A stretch of 64,000 nt of DNA from the NCBI GenBank assembly GCA_902799345.1, contig CADBZW010000006.1, positions 46,947 through 110,946 on the forward strand, written 5' to 3'. The first letter of the stretch is position 1, and each line of letters opens with the position of its first letter. Origin of the DNA: an uncultured Bacteroidia bacterium (GTDB taxonomy: Bacteria > Bacteroidota > Bacteroidia > Bacteroidales > F082). The translations under genes and the position numbers were made by a program. Below, piece after piece: positions 8,843 to 17,870 of this stretch. Below the pieces are notes generated by a model. That model saw only the letters and a program-made list of their open reading frames with translations, did not search any database and was not told the DNA's origin.

Positions 8843-9925
8843 TTACTTCAATATCCAGGCCTTGTATTCAGTATTGGCTCTAATCTCTCGCAAGGCGGCG
8901 GTGGCTTCCTCGTCGTTGGCATAACGTCCGAACGAGACGAACCACCTCGTGTTGCGCAACTCGTAGAACGCGCCTTGATAGCCTTTCGATTTCAACGAGC
9001 TGACAAGACGGATCGCGTTCTCCTCTTGGTCGAAGCATCCCGCTATGATACGGATGTTGGCTTCGGGAGTCGCTACCACAGGCTCAGGCTGCTGCACTTG
9101 CTTCGGCTCAAGTTCTGGTTCTTGCACCACTTCGACGGGTTGCTGATGCACCGCAAGGGTGTCCTCTTGCTGTTCTTGAGGCACCACCACTTCCGTTTTC
9201 CATGTGTTTGTTTCAGGCAAGACAACTGTCCAAGGCACATATTCAGCCGGTTTGTCATTCCCAAACCATCGGCCGTAATCGACGACCTTGAAGTAATGCA
9301 GGCCATAGCCCACACCAGCCAAAAGCAGAAGTCCCAGCAATACCCACAGCCAGCCGAGGCCTCGCCTGTCGTCGTCAAACGGCTCGTCTTGGTCGTCCTT
9401 GTCATGCTCGTGCACGGCCTTTTCGTCCACCGTGACGGGCGTGTTTTTGTCCTTCTGCTGTTGCTCAATCTCTGCCTTGATTTCGTCTTTCGTCTTGGAG
9501 CGCAGCACCGCATCGGGAGTGAAGTCGCACAAGCCGAAGGCGTCGGCGTTGTAATTCAACATCTTGTCTTGTTCGAAGACGAGATCGTCGGCCCAGTCGT
9601 AATACAGGGTGCCGATTTGTTTCAGAGGGACTTTTTTCCCTTGTTTCAGGGTGCTGAAGCAATCCGAGACGAACATTGCCAACAAGCGGCGAGCTTCATC
9701 GTCGGGAATCTCGTTTTTCTCAGCTATATAATTAACCACCAAGTCGTTATCTTCACGAAGATTGGCATCAAAGGTGATTTCGCTCGATGGCATGGCGAAA
9801 TGATTCGCCACGGGGTTGACCTTGGCCGAGACGGGCTTCTTCACGAAGGCGCCCAGGCCAGGCACCACCACGGTGTCGCGGACAAACAACAGTTCTGATA
9901 TGGCTTCGACGATGGTGATCATCAT
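8843..9925 (-). CDS. HU-CCDC81-like and SPOR domain membrane protein
   Basis: 360 residues. Residues 1-~65 and ~70-145 resemble the two bacterial HU-CCDC81 domains (IVEAISELLFVRDTVVVPGL and the KVPLKQIGTLYYD block). One transmembrane helix lies at about 190-211 after an acidic linker, then a Pro/Glu/Gln linker, and a C-terminal SPOR domain (about 290-360: IIAGCFDQEENAIRLVSSL). SPOR domains bind denuded septal peptidoglycan, so a type II inner-membrane cell-division or envelope protein is likely. Start could be Met1 or Met2. It is 9 bp downstream of kdsB on the same strand. Confidence 0.9.
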   Translation of the reverse strand: MMITIVEAISELLFVRDTVVVPGLGAFVKKPVSAKVNPVANHFAMPSSEITFDANLREDNDLVVNYIAEKNEIPDDEARRLLAMFVSDCFSTLKQGKKVPLKQIGTLYYDWADDLVFEQDKMLNYNADAFGLCDFTPDAVLRSKTKDEIKAEIEQQQKDKNTPVTVDEKAVHEHDKDDQDEPFDDDRRGLGWLWVLLGLLLLAGVGYGLHYFKVVDYGRWFGNDKPAEYVPWTVVLPETNTWKTEVVVPQEQQEDTLAVHQQPVEVVQEPELEPKQVQQPEPVVATPEANIRIIAGCFDQEENAIRLVSSLKSKGYQGAFYELRNTRWFVSFGRYANDEEATAALREIRANTEYKAWILK

Positions 9926-9934
9926 TCAATCTTG

Positions 9935-10672
9935 CTATTGTGCCATTTCTCTTGCCTTAGCCAGATCGTCGGGGGTGTCGATGGAGAGGCTTTCTCCTGC
10001 GACGACCGCCATGCGGATGGACAAGCCGTTCTCGAGCCAACGCAATTGCTCCAGCGACTCGGCCTGTTCCAAGGCAGAGGGTTGCATCTTGGCGATCTGG
10101 TATAGCGTCTCGGTTTTGTAGGCATAGATCCCGATATGCTGATAGAAACGGCCCTTCTGCAGCCATTTCTCATGGGCTACATTCTGCATGAACGGAATCG
10201 GGTTGCGACTGAAATACAGGGCCTTACCCGTTTTGTCCATCACCACCTTGACCTTGGAGGAGCCAAACAAATCTTCCGCCTCTTCAACCCGCTTGACCAA
10301 CGATGCCAGTTGTGTGTCGTCGCGCGAAATCATGTCGACCAAGAGATCGATGTGCCGTGGGTCGATGAAAGGCTCGTCGCCTTGTATATTGATTACTGCA
10401 TCATACTGTTCTTCAAGCATTTGAACAGCCTCGCAGCAACGATCGGTGCCGCTTTGGTGCCGCGGGTCGGTCATCACATACTTGCCACCGAACTTCAGCA
10501 CTTCATCGGCGATACGGATGTCGTCGGTGGCCACCACCACGGCATCCAGTTTCGACTTCCACGCCTGTTCGCAGACCCGTTGTATCATCGTCTTCCCCTT
10601 GATCATGGCCAGAGGTTTGCCTGGAAAACGTGTCGAGTTGTAACGGGCCGGTATGATTCCTACTACTTTCAT
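9935..10672 (-). CDS. kdsB: 3-deoxy-manno-octulosonate cytidylyltransferase (CMP-Kdo synthetase)
   Basis: 245 residues. Activates Kdo with CTP for lipopolysaccharide inner-core synthesis. IIPARYNSTRFPGKPLA at the N-terminus is the nucleotide-binding signature; VVVATDD, INIQGDEPFIDP and the closing IDTPDDLAKA are family motifs. Length matches the family (~250). The 9-bp gap to the downstream SPOR gene suggests one transcript; the 97-bp upstream gap contains a perfect hairpin at the end of the deoxynucleoside kinase gene. Confidence 0.96.
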   Translation of the reverse strand: MKVVGIIPARYNSTRFPGKPLAMIKGKTMIQRVCEQAWKSKLDAVVVATDDIRIADEVLKFGGKYVMTDPRHQSGTDRCCEAVQMLEEQYDAVINIQGDEPFIDPRHIDLLVDMISRDDTQLASLVKRVEEAEDLFGSSKVKVVMDKTGKALYFSRNPIPFMQNVAHEKWLQKGRFYQHIGIYAYKTETLYQIAKMQPSALEQAESLEQLRWLENGLSIRMAVVAGESLSIDTPDDLAKAREMAQ

Positions 10673-10748
10673 TATCTTAGTTTTTCTTTTATCAAGAATT
10701 GGAGAATTAGAGTTGTTTGTCTGAAGTGTTTCTGGAGGAATTCGAGAT

Positions 10749-10768
10749 GAAAATTGCGAGCAATTTTC
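10749..10768. repeat. Perfect hairpin GAAAATTGC-GA-GCAATTTTC
   Basis: 9-bp arms with a 2-nt centre, one base after the stop codon of the deoxynucleoside kinase gene (minus strand). It could act as a terminator or REP-like hairpin; no T-run follows on the minus strand. Confidence 0.7.
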
Positions 10769-10769
10769 T

Positions 10770-11381
10770 TCAGAACAATCCGTTAAGCGAACCTTCTATA
10801 CGGTCGACGACAGTACTCAAGTCCTCGGGGTTTTCAAGTTCGATGTTGTCGGTGTCGATGATGAGCAGTTTGCCCTCTTTGTAGCCCTCGATCCACTTCT
10901 CGTAGCGCTCGTTGAGGTTGGTCAGGTAGCTGATGCTGATGCTCTGCTCAAACTCTCGGTTGCGCTTGGCGATGTGTCGGATGAGCGTCGGCACCGAGGC
11001 GCGAAGGTAGATGAGCAGGTCGGGCGGCTGCAGGAACTTCGTCATCAGCTCGAACAGCGACTGATAGTTCTCGAAGTCACGGGTTTCCATCAGCCCCATC
11101 GAATAGAGGTTGGCCGCGAAGATGTGGGCGTCCTCATAGATGGTGCGGTCCTGAATGACGTCCTTGCCGCTGTTGCGGATGTCCATCACCTGACGGAAGC
11201 GGCTGTTGAGGAAGAAAATCTGGATGTTGAACGACCAGCGTTGCATGTCCTCATAGAAACTGTCCAGATAGGGGTTGTGCTCGACCTCCTCGTAGTGGGG
11301 CGTCCAGTTGAAATGCTTGGCGAGAAGGCCCGTGAGGGTCGTCTTTCCCGAGCCTATATTGCCTGCTACTGCGATGTGCAT
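10770..11381 (-). CDS. Deoxynucleoside kinase
   Basis: 203 residues from the Met in MHIAVAGNIGSGKTTL; the open frame extends 22 codons further but that part is not family-like. P-loop GNIGSGKT at residues 8-15, QDRTIYEDAHIFA (the ERS/DR-type motif), and YLRASVPTLIRHIAKRNRE as the LID region. Members phosphorylate deoxyadenosine, deoxyguanosine or deoxycytidine for salvage; specificity is not readable. The gene sits upstream of kdsB on the same strand. Confidence 0.93.
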   Translation of the reverse strand: MHIAVAGNIGSGKTTLTGLLAKHFNWTPHYEEVEHNPYLDSFYEDMQRWSFNIQIFFLNSRFRQVMDIRNSGKDVIQDRTIYEDAHIFAANLYSMGLMETRDFENYQSLFELMTKFLQPPDLLIYLRASVPTLIRHIAKRNREFEQSISISYLTNLNERYEKWIEGYKEGKLLIIDTDNIELENPEDLSTVVDRIEGSLNGLF

Positions 11382-11514
11382 AGTGCTATTTTTTAATGAA
11401 TAATAAGAAGTTGCTAAAATAAACAAAACTCCCCAATGTTGACGCATTTTTTTTGCAAAAAAGCAAAAACCATCTCTTAACGTTTCATTAAAGGCAAATA
11501 AATCAAGAAGTTAT

Positions 11515-12594
11515 TTATTTCGGTGCCCGTTTCAGGAGATAGATACCCAATGCACAGAAGATGATGTTGGGAATCCATGCCGCGAGAGCAGGAGAAAGGC
11601 CTCCCGAGATGGCGAATGTCTTGGAGACCTGCATGAAAAGGATGTATGAAAACGCGATGCCGATGCCGATGCCGAGGTGCATTCCGATGCCTCCCCTCAC
11701 CTTTCGGCTCGACAAGGCCGCGCCGATGAGCGTGAGGATGATGACCGCCGCCGGCGCCGACATGCGCGTATGCATCTCCACCTCGTAGGCCTTCACGCCC
11801 TCAGAGCCTTTCTCTTTCATGCTATAAATGTGGTCGCGCAGCTCAAAGTAGTTCATTTCCTCAAAGTCTTCCTTCATCTTGTAGAGGTCGGTAGGATACA
11901 AGTTGATGATGGTGTCGTAGTTGCGCCCCTTCAAGAGTTGTTCCTCAAAACCGTTGATATATCGGACTGCATAAGGGTCGAAATACCAGCTGTTGGGCGC
12001 CACTGTGTCATGATACAACACATCACCCATAGCCTTGAATTTCAATTCGTTGCCATCATACTTTTCCCATGAGAACTTATAGCCGTATTGTTTCGAAATG
12101 TTGTAGCTCTCCACATACACGAACTCGTCTTTGGCGATCTGCACATGCACGTTACGTCCTGCGCTTTGGCTCAGCCGTTCCATGTATTCGTCCTTGAACT
12201 GCCGTCTGATTTCGTTGGTCTTGGGTATCAAGAAGTTACCGAAATACAATGACATCAAGGCGATGGTCACGGCGGCCATCATATAGGGGACGAGGAAACG
12301 CCAAAAGCTGATGCCGCTGCTGAGGATGGCCACGATTTCGGTGCGTGCCGCCATCTTGGAGGTGAAGAACACCACGGCGATGAAGGCGAAAAGATGGATG
12401 AAGAGGTTTATATAATAAGGTATGGACATGACGTAATAGTCCACAATCACCTTTCCCAACGGCGCATTGTGCTTCAAGAAGCTGTCGATGTTCTCCGACA
12501 AGTCGAAGATGATGACGACCAGAATCAGCATCGAGATGGCGAAGAAGAACGTCCCGATGTATTTCTTGAAGATATATGCGTCTATCTTTCTCAT
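11515..12594 (-). CDS. LptF/LptG family permease
   Basis: 359 residues. N-terminal helices at about 15-35, 55-78 and 95-120, a periplasmic beta-rich domain (about 130-265), and three C-terminal helices from about 275. This is the topology of LptF/LptG, which with LptB and LptC extract LPS from the inner membrane and feed it to the Lpt bridge. FFTSKMAARTEIVAILSSGI is a typical cytoplasmic-loop signature. Start codon 12594 immediately follows the stop of tgt (12595) with no gap, so they form one operon. Whether it is the F or G paralogue cannot be told here. Confidence 0.93.
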   Translation of the reverse strand: MRKIDAYIFKKYIGTFFFAISMLILVVIIFDLSENIDSFLKHNAPLGKVIVDYYVMSIPYYINLFIHLFAFIAVVFFTSKMAARTEIVAILSSGISFWRFLVPYMMAAVTIALMSLYFGNFLIPKTNEIRRQFKDEYMERLSQSAGRNVHVQIAKDEFVYVESYNISKQYGYKFSWEKYDGNELKFKAMGDVLYHDTVAPNSWYFDPYAVRYINGFEEQLLKGRNYDTIINLYPTDLYKMKEDFEEMNYFELRDHIYSMKEKGSEGVKAYEVEMHTRMSAPAAVIILTLIGAALSSRKVRGGIGMHLGIGIGIAFSYILFMQVSKTFAISGGLSPALAAWIPNIIFCALGIYLLKRAPK

Positions 12595-13725
12595 TTACAG
12601 TCTTCTGGTTACTTTGGACAGCATCATGTCGCGCCACTCGGCGAAGTCGCCGGCGATGATGTGTTTTCGCGCCTCGCGCACCAGCCAGAGGTAGAAGCCG
12701 ATGTTGTGGAGGCTGGCGATCATGGGGCCGAGGATTTCGCCCGCGACGAACAAATGACGCAGATAGGCCCTCGTATATTGTGCATCGACGAAAGTTTCGC
12801 CGTTGGGGTCGACGGGCGAGAAGTCCATTTTCCACTTTTCGTTTTTCAGGTTGATGATACCTTCAGAGGTGAAAATCATGCCGTTACGACCGTTACGGGT
12901 AGGCATGACGCAGTCGAACATGTCGACACCGCGCGAGATGCCTTCGAGGATGTTGGCCGGCGTGCCCACACCCATCAGATACCTTGGCTTGTCTTTGGGC
13001 AGGATGGCGTTCACCAACTCAATCATCTCGTACATCGTCTCGGTAGGCTCGCCTACGGCAAGTCCGCCGATGGCGTTGCCGACCGCGTTTTTCGAGGCAA
13101 TATATTCCGCCGACTGCTCGCGGAGGTCACGGTAGACGCATCCTTGCACGATTGGGAACAGCGCCTGCTCGTAGCCATATTTCGGCTCGGTGGCGTTGAA
13201 ACGGTCAAAACAGCGGTCAAGCCAGCGGTGCGTGCGCTCCATTGACTGCTTGGCATAGTGGTAGTCGGCGGTACCTGGTGTGCATTCGTCGAAGGCCATC
13301 ATGATGTCGGCACCGATGCTGCGCTGGATGTCCATCACGTTTTCAGGGGTGAAGAGATGCCTTGAGCCGTCGATATGCGACTGGAACGTGACGCCTTCCT
13401 CTTTCATCTTGCGGATGCCCGTCAGCGAAAACACCTGGAAGCCACCACTGTCGGTGAGGATGGGACGATCCCAGCCGTTGAACTTGTGCAGACCTCCAAC
13501 CGTTTCAAGCACTTCCAAACCAGGCCGTAGATACAAATGATATGTGTTGCCCAAGATAATCTGCGCCTTCACCTCGTCGCGCACGTCGCGGAGATGGCAG
13601 GCCTTCACCGTGCCCGCAGTGCCCACCGGCATGAAGATGGGGGTCTCGATGGGGCCGTGGTCAGTGTTCAACACACCCGCTCGGGCATTGCTTTTCGGGT
13701 CGTTGGCTGCAATAGTGAAATTCAT
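12595..13725 (-). CDS. tgt: Queuine tRNA-ribosyltransferase (lacks zinc cysteines)
   Basis: 376 residues from the Met in MNFTIAANDPKS; the frame extends six codons upstream. Exchanges guanine for preQ1 at position 34 of GUN-anticodon tRNAs. Catalytic signatures are intact: LTDSGGFQVFSL, FDECTPG, PIVQGC, GGLAVGEP and GVDMFDCVMPTRNGRNG (catalytic Asp). The canonical C-x-C-x2-C...H zinc site is not present: the region reads PVDPNGETFVDAQYTRAYLRHL, with no cysteine. As I recall, Bacteroidetes Tgt proteins generally lack it. It directly precedes the lptF/G-like gene. Confidence 0.95.
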   Translation of the reverse strand: MNFTIAANDPKSNARAGVLNTDHGPIETPIFMPVGTAGTVKACHLRDVRDEVKAQIILGNTYHLYLRPGLEVLETVGGLHKFNGWDRPILTDSGGFQVFSLTGIRKMKEEGVTFQSHIDGSRHLFTPENVMDIQRSIGADIMMAFDECTPGTADYHYAKQSMERTHRWLDRCFDRFNATEPKYGYEQALFPIVQGCVYRDLREQSAEYIASKNAVGNAIGGLAVGEPTETMYEMIELVNAILPKDKPRYLMGVGTPANILEGISRGVDMFDCVMPTRNGRNGMIFTSEGIINLKNEKWKMDFSPVDPNGETFVDAQYTRAYLRHLFVAGEILGPMIASLHNIGFYLWLVREARKHIIAGDFAEWRDMMLSKVTRRL

Positions 13726-13750
13726 TGTTGTAATTTTGCGCAAAAATAGT

Positions 13751-13795
13751 CAATTGTTGATTGTTGGTTGTTGAATTGTTGAATTGTTGATAAAA
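13751..13795. repeat. Iterated TTGTTGA spacer
   Basis: Five imperfect tandem copies of a TTGTTGA-type unit in the divergent spacer between tgt and the glycosyltransferase. No coding content. Confidence 0.6.
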
Positions 13796-13824
13796 AATTC
13801 TGAAATCTTGGGGGTTTTGAAATC

Positions 13825-13852
13825 TTGAAGTCTACATTTTTTATTACCTTTG
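13825..13852 (+). promoter_or_regulatory. Bacteroidetes-type promoter for the glycosyltransferase
   Basis: -33 TTG at 13825-13827 and -7 TACCTTTG at 13845-13852 (17-bp spacing). Transcription would start near 13859, which excludes the upstream in-frame ATG at 13825 and supports the start at 13876. Confidence 0.75.
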
Positions 13853-13875
13853 CAAAACTAAAACATATCGAAGCG

Positions 13876-15045
13876 ATGCAATTCAATTTCAACTATAACA
13901 GCCTAAGTTTCATTATCTTAATCGTCTTTGTCGTTTGCCTCATCATCCAGTTGCTGTACCATTGGGGCTTTTTCACGAAAGTCGCCTTTTATAAAAGGAA
14001 CGCGCGCCCGAAACTCAACGAAGAGTTGGAGCCCGTCTCCATCGTGCTCTGTGCCCGCGATGCCTACGAATACCTCGTCGACTTGATCCCGGCCTTGCTC
14101 AAGCAGGACTACCCCAACTTCGAGATTGTTGTGGTGAATGACTGCTCCGACGACGAAACAGAGGAATATCTGAAAGACCTCGAGCGCAACGAGCCGAGAG
14201 TGAAACCCGTTCAGCTCAAGCAACACCTCAACTTCTTCAACGGCAAGAAGTTCCCGCTGTCGATGGGCATCAAATCGGCGAAAAACGACCTCATCATCTT
14301 CACCGACTGCAACTGCATGCCCGTCAACGACCAATGGCTGCGCAGCGTGGTGAACCGCTACAACAACCGCACGGAAATCGTCATCGGCTACTGTCCTTAC
14401 GTCCAGAAGAAAAGCGCGCTGAACCGCATCATGCGTTTCGATGCCTTGCAAAACGGCCTGCTTTACCTTTCCGCTGCCCTCTGCCACCATCCTTATATGG
14501 GTATCGGCAAGAACCTTTCGTATCGTAAGGAGCTGTTTTACAGAAAGCAAGGCTTTATTTCGCATTACACCACCTCCGTGGGCGACGACGACCTCTTCAT
14601 CAACCAGGCGGCCACCAAGAAGAACACCGAGGTGTTCATCGACGCCGAAGACGCCATCCTCGCCACGCCACCCAGCACCTTCCACCTGTGGGCGCGACAG
14701 AAGAGCAGCCGCTACTCCACCATACCGCAATATGACGGTCCTTCGCGACTGATGCTGAGCGGGTTCTACGTCTCGCAGTTCCTGTTCTACGCCTCCTTCA
14801 TCGCCTTGCTCGCCCTCTGCGCACAACCCGCCTTCGCCATCACCAACGGCGCGATGTTCTACATCCCGATTTTGGTGTTTTTCTTCCTCTTGCGCTATGG
14901 CACACAGTTGTTTATCTACCACAAAGCCTCGAAGCGTTTGGGCGAAAAAGGGCTGCTACCAGGGTTAATCGTCTACGATTTCCTGTTCGCTTTCCTCTCG
15001 CCTTGGCTGAGGCTGATGGGGCGGATGAATGTCGGAGTGGAGTGA
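13876..15045 (+). CDS. Membrane glycosyltransferase, family 2
   Basis: 389 residues from MQFNFNYNSL; the upstream in-frame Met at 13825 overlaps the promoter. One N-terminal helix (about residues 12-32), then a GT-A domain: PVSIVLCARDAYEYL, EIVVVNDCSDDETEEYL, IIFTDCNCMPVND (DxD-like) and a Q-x2-R-like element in HLWARQKSSRYST. Two or three C-terminal helices follow (about 300-380). The architecture fits processive or lipid-linked surface-glycan transferases. Substrate unknown. Stands alone, convergent with the T9SS protein at 15114. Confidence 0.92.
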   Translation: MQFNFNYNSLSFIILIVFVVCLIIQLLYHWGFFTKVAFYKRNARPKLNEELEPVSIVLCARDAYEYLVDLIPALLKQDYPNFEIVVVNDCSDDETEEYLKDLERNEPRVKPVQLKQHLNFFNGKKFPLSMGIKSAKNDLIIFTDCNCMPVNDQWLRSVVNRYNNRTEIVIGYCPYVQKKSALNRIMRFDALQNGLLYLSAALCHHPYMGIGKNLSYRKELFYRKQGFISHYTTSVGDDDLFINQAATKKNTEVFIDAEDAILATPPSTFHLWARQKSSRYSTIPQYDGPSRLMLSGFYVSQFLFYASFIALLALCAQPAFAITNGAMFYIPILVFFFLLRYGTQLFIYHKASKRLGEKGLLPGLIVYDFLFAFLSPWLRLMGRMNVGVE

Positions 15046-15113
15046 CAACGAAGACTTATACATGACAATAAGCAGGACACATGGCATAGTCAACGAATAA
15101 TGCAAGTTGTTCC

Positions 15114-16796
15114 TCACTTAGCCACCACCACCCGTTTCACGCAAAGGCCGTTTTCCGTATAAACTCGCACCAAATAGATGCCTGAGACAAGACTGCTCGT
15201 GTCCACCATAGCGTTGATGCCGTTGTAGGAAGGCGTGGCGGCCACTTGCTGGCCCAATAAATCGTACAAGTTCACCCGCTTCAGTCCTTTGCCCAAAATG
15301 GTAAGCATACCTCGCGTTGGGTTGGGATAGACGCTGATCCTTGATTCCTCAAGAGTCCCTTCTTCCACGCTGTTATAGTCGAAAACATCGGTGATGTGGA
15401 GGACCCAATAGGATTCACAATCGCAGAGACGGTCGTCCCAGTTGGTGCAGCTGAAATCGCCCTCAAAGCCTTCCCCTGGCAGCAATTCGACGGTGGCGAG
15501 GATGGTGTATTCCGTGTCGCTGAGCTTTATGACATCCTTTGGCTCGACTTCACTAAATCTCGTCCCAATTGCCCTCTCCCAAAGCAAGTTTCCATCGGCA
15601 TCGATGCGAAACACCCACAAGCGTGAATAATAATGATAATCCTCTGGAATCTGCAGGTTTTGTGCGCTTTGCACATCGCCATCAATAGAGCGGGTATGGC
15701 AGAAAACCGTGAATCCGCCGTCCTCATTCTGGAAAGCTTTGATGGGGAAATCGGTACCAGTACCGCCATAGCATCGGCTCCAGACGATGTTGCCGTCATA
15801 ATCGGTGCGAATGAGCCAGACGTCACAAGTTCGGATTGGTCCGTTTCCCACATGATACCCAGCACCTTCGGCATCTCTGTCATCTGATTGTGTGTCGCAA
15901 ACCAAGAGGAAACCATCTTCAAGTTCTATTACATGGTCAACGATATCAAACTTAGACCCACCGAAGCAATGAAACCAAAGCAACTGGCCAGCATTGTTCA
16001 GTTTGGCGAAAAGAACATCACTCTCATCCGTTGAAGGCACTTGGCAAACTGGTATAGATCCCACATAGCCAGGGTTGCCGGCCATTGCCACATAATAACC
16101 TCCGTCAGAAGCATTGACGATGCAACTCGGCCATTCCCTGTTTTCCGTACCTAAAGTGGTTTCCCATTCAAGTCGGCCAAGGCTGTCGGTTTTCACCACC
16201 CAAACATCATCCAATCCATAATGGTTGGTGACGTCACCTCCTGCCGATTGGACGCATGTCGAGGCTATCACGCCTCCGTCAGGAGCAGAGGTGCCACACC
16301 TCATGCTATTCACAAAAGACTCGTTCATGCCTCCAACCATAGTCTCCCACACGACATGACCATTGGCATCCAACTTCTTTATCCCCAATTGTGCGTTCTC
16401 CAATTCATTTGTTGGGTGCCCAAGCGCATAAAAAACGCCTTCGTTTATTCCTCCAAACATATCTTCATCTATTTGGACGGCGTAAGGCCCCAAACTGATT
16501 TCATCCACGAGACCGCCCGTCTCGTCAATTCCAATGACCCACGAACGGTTTAACACGGGAATTGTCACCATGCCACTTTGTTGAGTAACACGTCCTGCTA
16601 TCCAATAACCATTGGGCTTTTTTACTATGCGGGTAGCCCAGTCATTAACCATACTCCCATAGCACTGCTGCCAATCTATGCGGATTTGCGAATAGGCACA
16701 TACTGAAGCTAATGCCATCGCTAAAGAAATTATCAAGAAAACGATTTTATGTAAAATGTTCGGCGTCTGTGGCGACATGTGCGCATTGTTCGTCAT
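15114..16796 (-). CDS. T9SS-sorted secreted protein with repeated blades
   Basis: 560 residues. Signal peptide at about 17-36 (IVFLIISLAMALASVCAYSQ). The body has at least five ~50-residue repeats pairing a W..C[YF]G-type strand (WQQCYGS, LLWFHCFGG, VWSRCYGG, LLWERAIG) with a GG(Y/F)xVA-type strand, suggesting a beta-propeller. The C-terminus is a type A T9SS sorting domain (ISVYPNPTRGMLTILG ... GIYLVRVYTENG...KRVVVAK), so the protein should cross the outer membrane by T9SS. Start may be Met1 or Met7 (16778). Ligand or enzyme activity unknown. Confidence 0.9.
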   Translation of the reverse strand: MTNNAHMSPQTPNILHKIVFLIISLAMALASVCAYSQIRIDWQQCYGSMVNDWATRIVKKPNGYWIAGRVTQQSGMVTIPVLNRSWVIGIDETGGLVDEISLGPYAVQIDEDMFGGINEGVFYALGHPTNELENAQLGIKKLDANGHVVWETMVGGMNESFVNSMRCGTSAPDGGVIASTCVQSAGGDVTNHYGLDDVWVVKTDSLGRLEWETTLGTENREWPSCIVNASDGGYYVAMAGNPGYVGSIPVCQVPSTDESDVLFAKLNNAGQLLWFHCFGGSKFDIVDHVIELEDGFLLVCDTQSDDRDAEGAGYHVGNGPIRTCDVWLIRTDYDGNIVWSRCYGGTGTDFPIKAFQNEDGGFTVFCHTRSIDGDVQSAQNLQIPEDYHYYSRLWVFRIDADGNLLWERAIGTRFSEVEPKDVIKLSDTEYTILATVELLPGEGFEGDFSCTNWDDRLCDCESYWVLHITDVFDYNSVEEGTLEESRISVYPNPTRGMLTILGKGLKRVNLYDLLGQQVAATPSYNGINAMVDTSSLVSGIYLVRVYTENGLCVKRVVVAK

Positions 16797-16819
16797 GGCA
16801 TCTTATTTTTTTGACACCG

Positions 16820-16850
16820 CAAATATACAACGCGAAAAAGCAAAAGTCAA
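16820..16850 (-). promoter_or_regulatory. Bacteroidetes-type promoter for the T9SS protein
   Basis: Minus-strand -7 TATATTTG at 16827-16820 with a TTG at 16850-16848 as the -33 (about 20-bp spacing), 24 bp upstream of the start codon. Confidence 0.65.
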
Positions 16851-16956
16851 GAATAAAGTGTTTTTTTGAAGTTACCCATGAGATTATCAACTCAAATCAG
16901 GGGAATCAACATTCGAACAGACATAAGAACATGGCCGGCAAACCATGCCACAAAAA

Positions 16957-17715
16957 CTACCCCTTAATCTGAATCATGAGCCCCTCGTCAATCAAAGGCT
17001 GCACCAAGCGGCGCATCTCCTCGACGGTGAATTTCTGTAAGCCTTCCTCTGGAGTAGGACGGTCGATAGTGTACACCATGATTTCGCGAGGCTTCAGCAT
17101 CCGCACGATATCCATCCAGCCATTCAACACTTCGGGGCTTGACGAGTCGAAGTCCTTGCTTTTCAAGAACATGGTCTGCAAAATGAAGTCGCCATTAAAC
17201 TGTTTCAAGGCCTCCACTACCCTACCGATGTCGTAACCTGGCGCAGGGTGGTTGATCTTTTCAATCAACTCGTTGGTCGGAGCATCGATTTTCATCGTGG
17301 GATTGTCCACCCTACGCAAGGCATTGAACACCTCGGGCTTGTGCACCATCGTGGCATTCGACAGCACCGTAATCTTTGAGTTGGGATAATACTTGTCGCG
17401 AAGCCTTATCGTGTCGTCGATGATTTGCGGGAACTCGGGGTTGATGGTAGGCTCGCCATCACCGCTGAAGGTGATGGAGTCGATGGGCACGCCATCGGCT
17501 TGGCATTGCTTCAGCTTGGCTTCCAAGGCGTTGCGCACCCTTTCTGCCGAAGGCAGTTGGGTGTCGTCGCGGCCGTCCTTGTTCCAGCCACATTCGCAAT
17601 AGATGCAGTCGAAAGTACAGATTTTGCCCTTCTCAGGCAATAAATTGATTCCCAACGAGCTACCCAAACGGCGGCTATGAATGGGACCGAAGACGACTTC
17701 TTCTCTTATCATCAT
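16957..17715 (-). CDS. Radical SAM protein
   Basis: 252 residues. CTFDCIYCECG (C-x3-C-x2-C, about residues 33-40) holds the 4Fe-4S cluster that cleaves SAM. FSGDGEPTINPEF is the GGE-like SAM contact, and VLSNATMV and ILQTMFLKS are later strands. The opening FGPIHSRRLGSSLGINLLP is shared with a conserved wybutosine-synthase-like radical SAM family of unknown substrate. No C-terminal auxiliary cluster is visible. The 5' side abuts a repeated two-hairpin element (17730-17862). Confidence 0.92.
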   Translation of the reverse strand: MMIREEVVFGPIHSRRLGSSLGINLLPEKGKICTFDCIYCECGWNKDGRDDTQLPSAERVRNALEAKLKQCQADGVPIDSITFSGDGEPTINPEFPQIIDDTIRLRDKYYPNSKITVLSNATMVHKPEVFNALRRVDNPTMKIDAPTNELIEKINHPAPGYDIGRVVEALKQFNGDFILQTMFLKSKDFDSSSPEVLNGWMDIVRMLKPREIMVYTIDRPTPEEGLQKFTVEEMRRLVQPLIDEGLMIQIKG

Positions 17716-17729
17716 TATTTCTTTTTAAT

Positions 17730-17862
17730 CACAAAACCCTCAAAACTTGCAAAACTTTAACTAGTGGTGGGAAAGCAGCCAACCGGCCTGCTTTCCGGCG
17801 GCATCCCGGTTGGGTGCCGCCCACTTCTCGCCTCGGTTTTGAAGGTTTTGAAGGTTTTGTGG
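17730..17862 (-). repeat. Two-hairpin CAAAAC-flanked intergenic element, copy 1
   Basis: Read on the minus strand: three spaced CAAAAC units, hairpin 1 (GGCGGCA ... TGCCGCC, 17821-17797), hairpin 2 (GAAAGCA ... TGCTTTC, 17795-17771), then three GTTTTG units. It aligns almost end to end with 22021-22152. It lies between rny and the radical SAM gene (both minus), so it is in the sense orientation. Hairpin 2 has A-T where copy 2 has G-C. In this copy the apical loops AACC and GGTT are complementary. Confidence 0.85.
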
Positions 17863-17870
17863 CCCAACGG

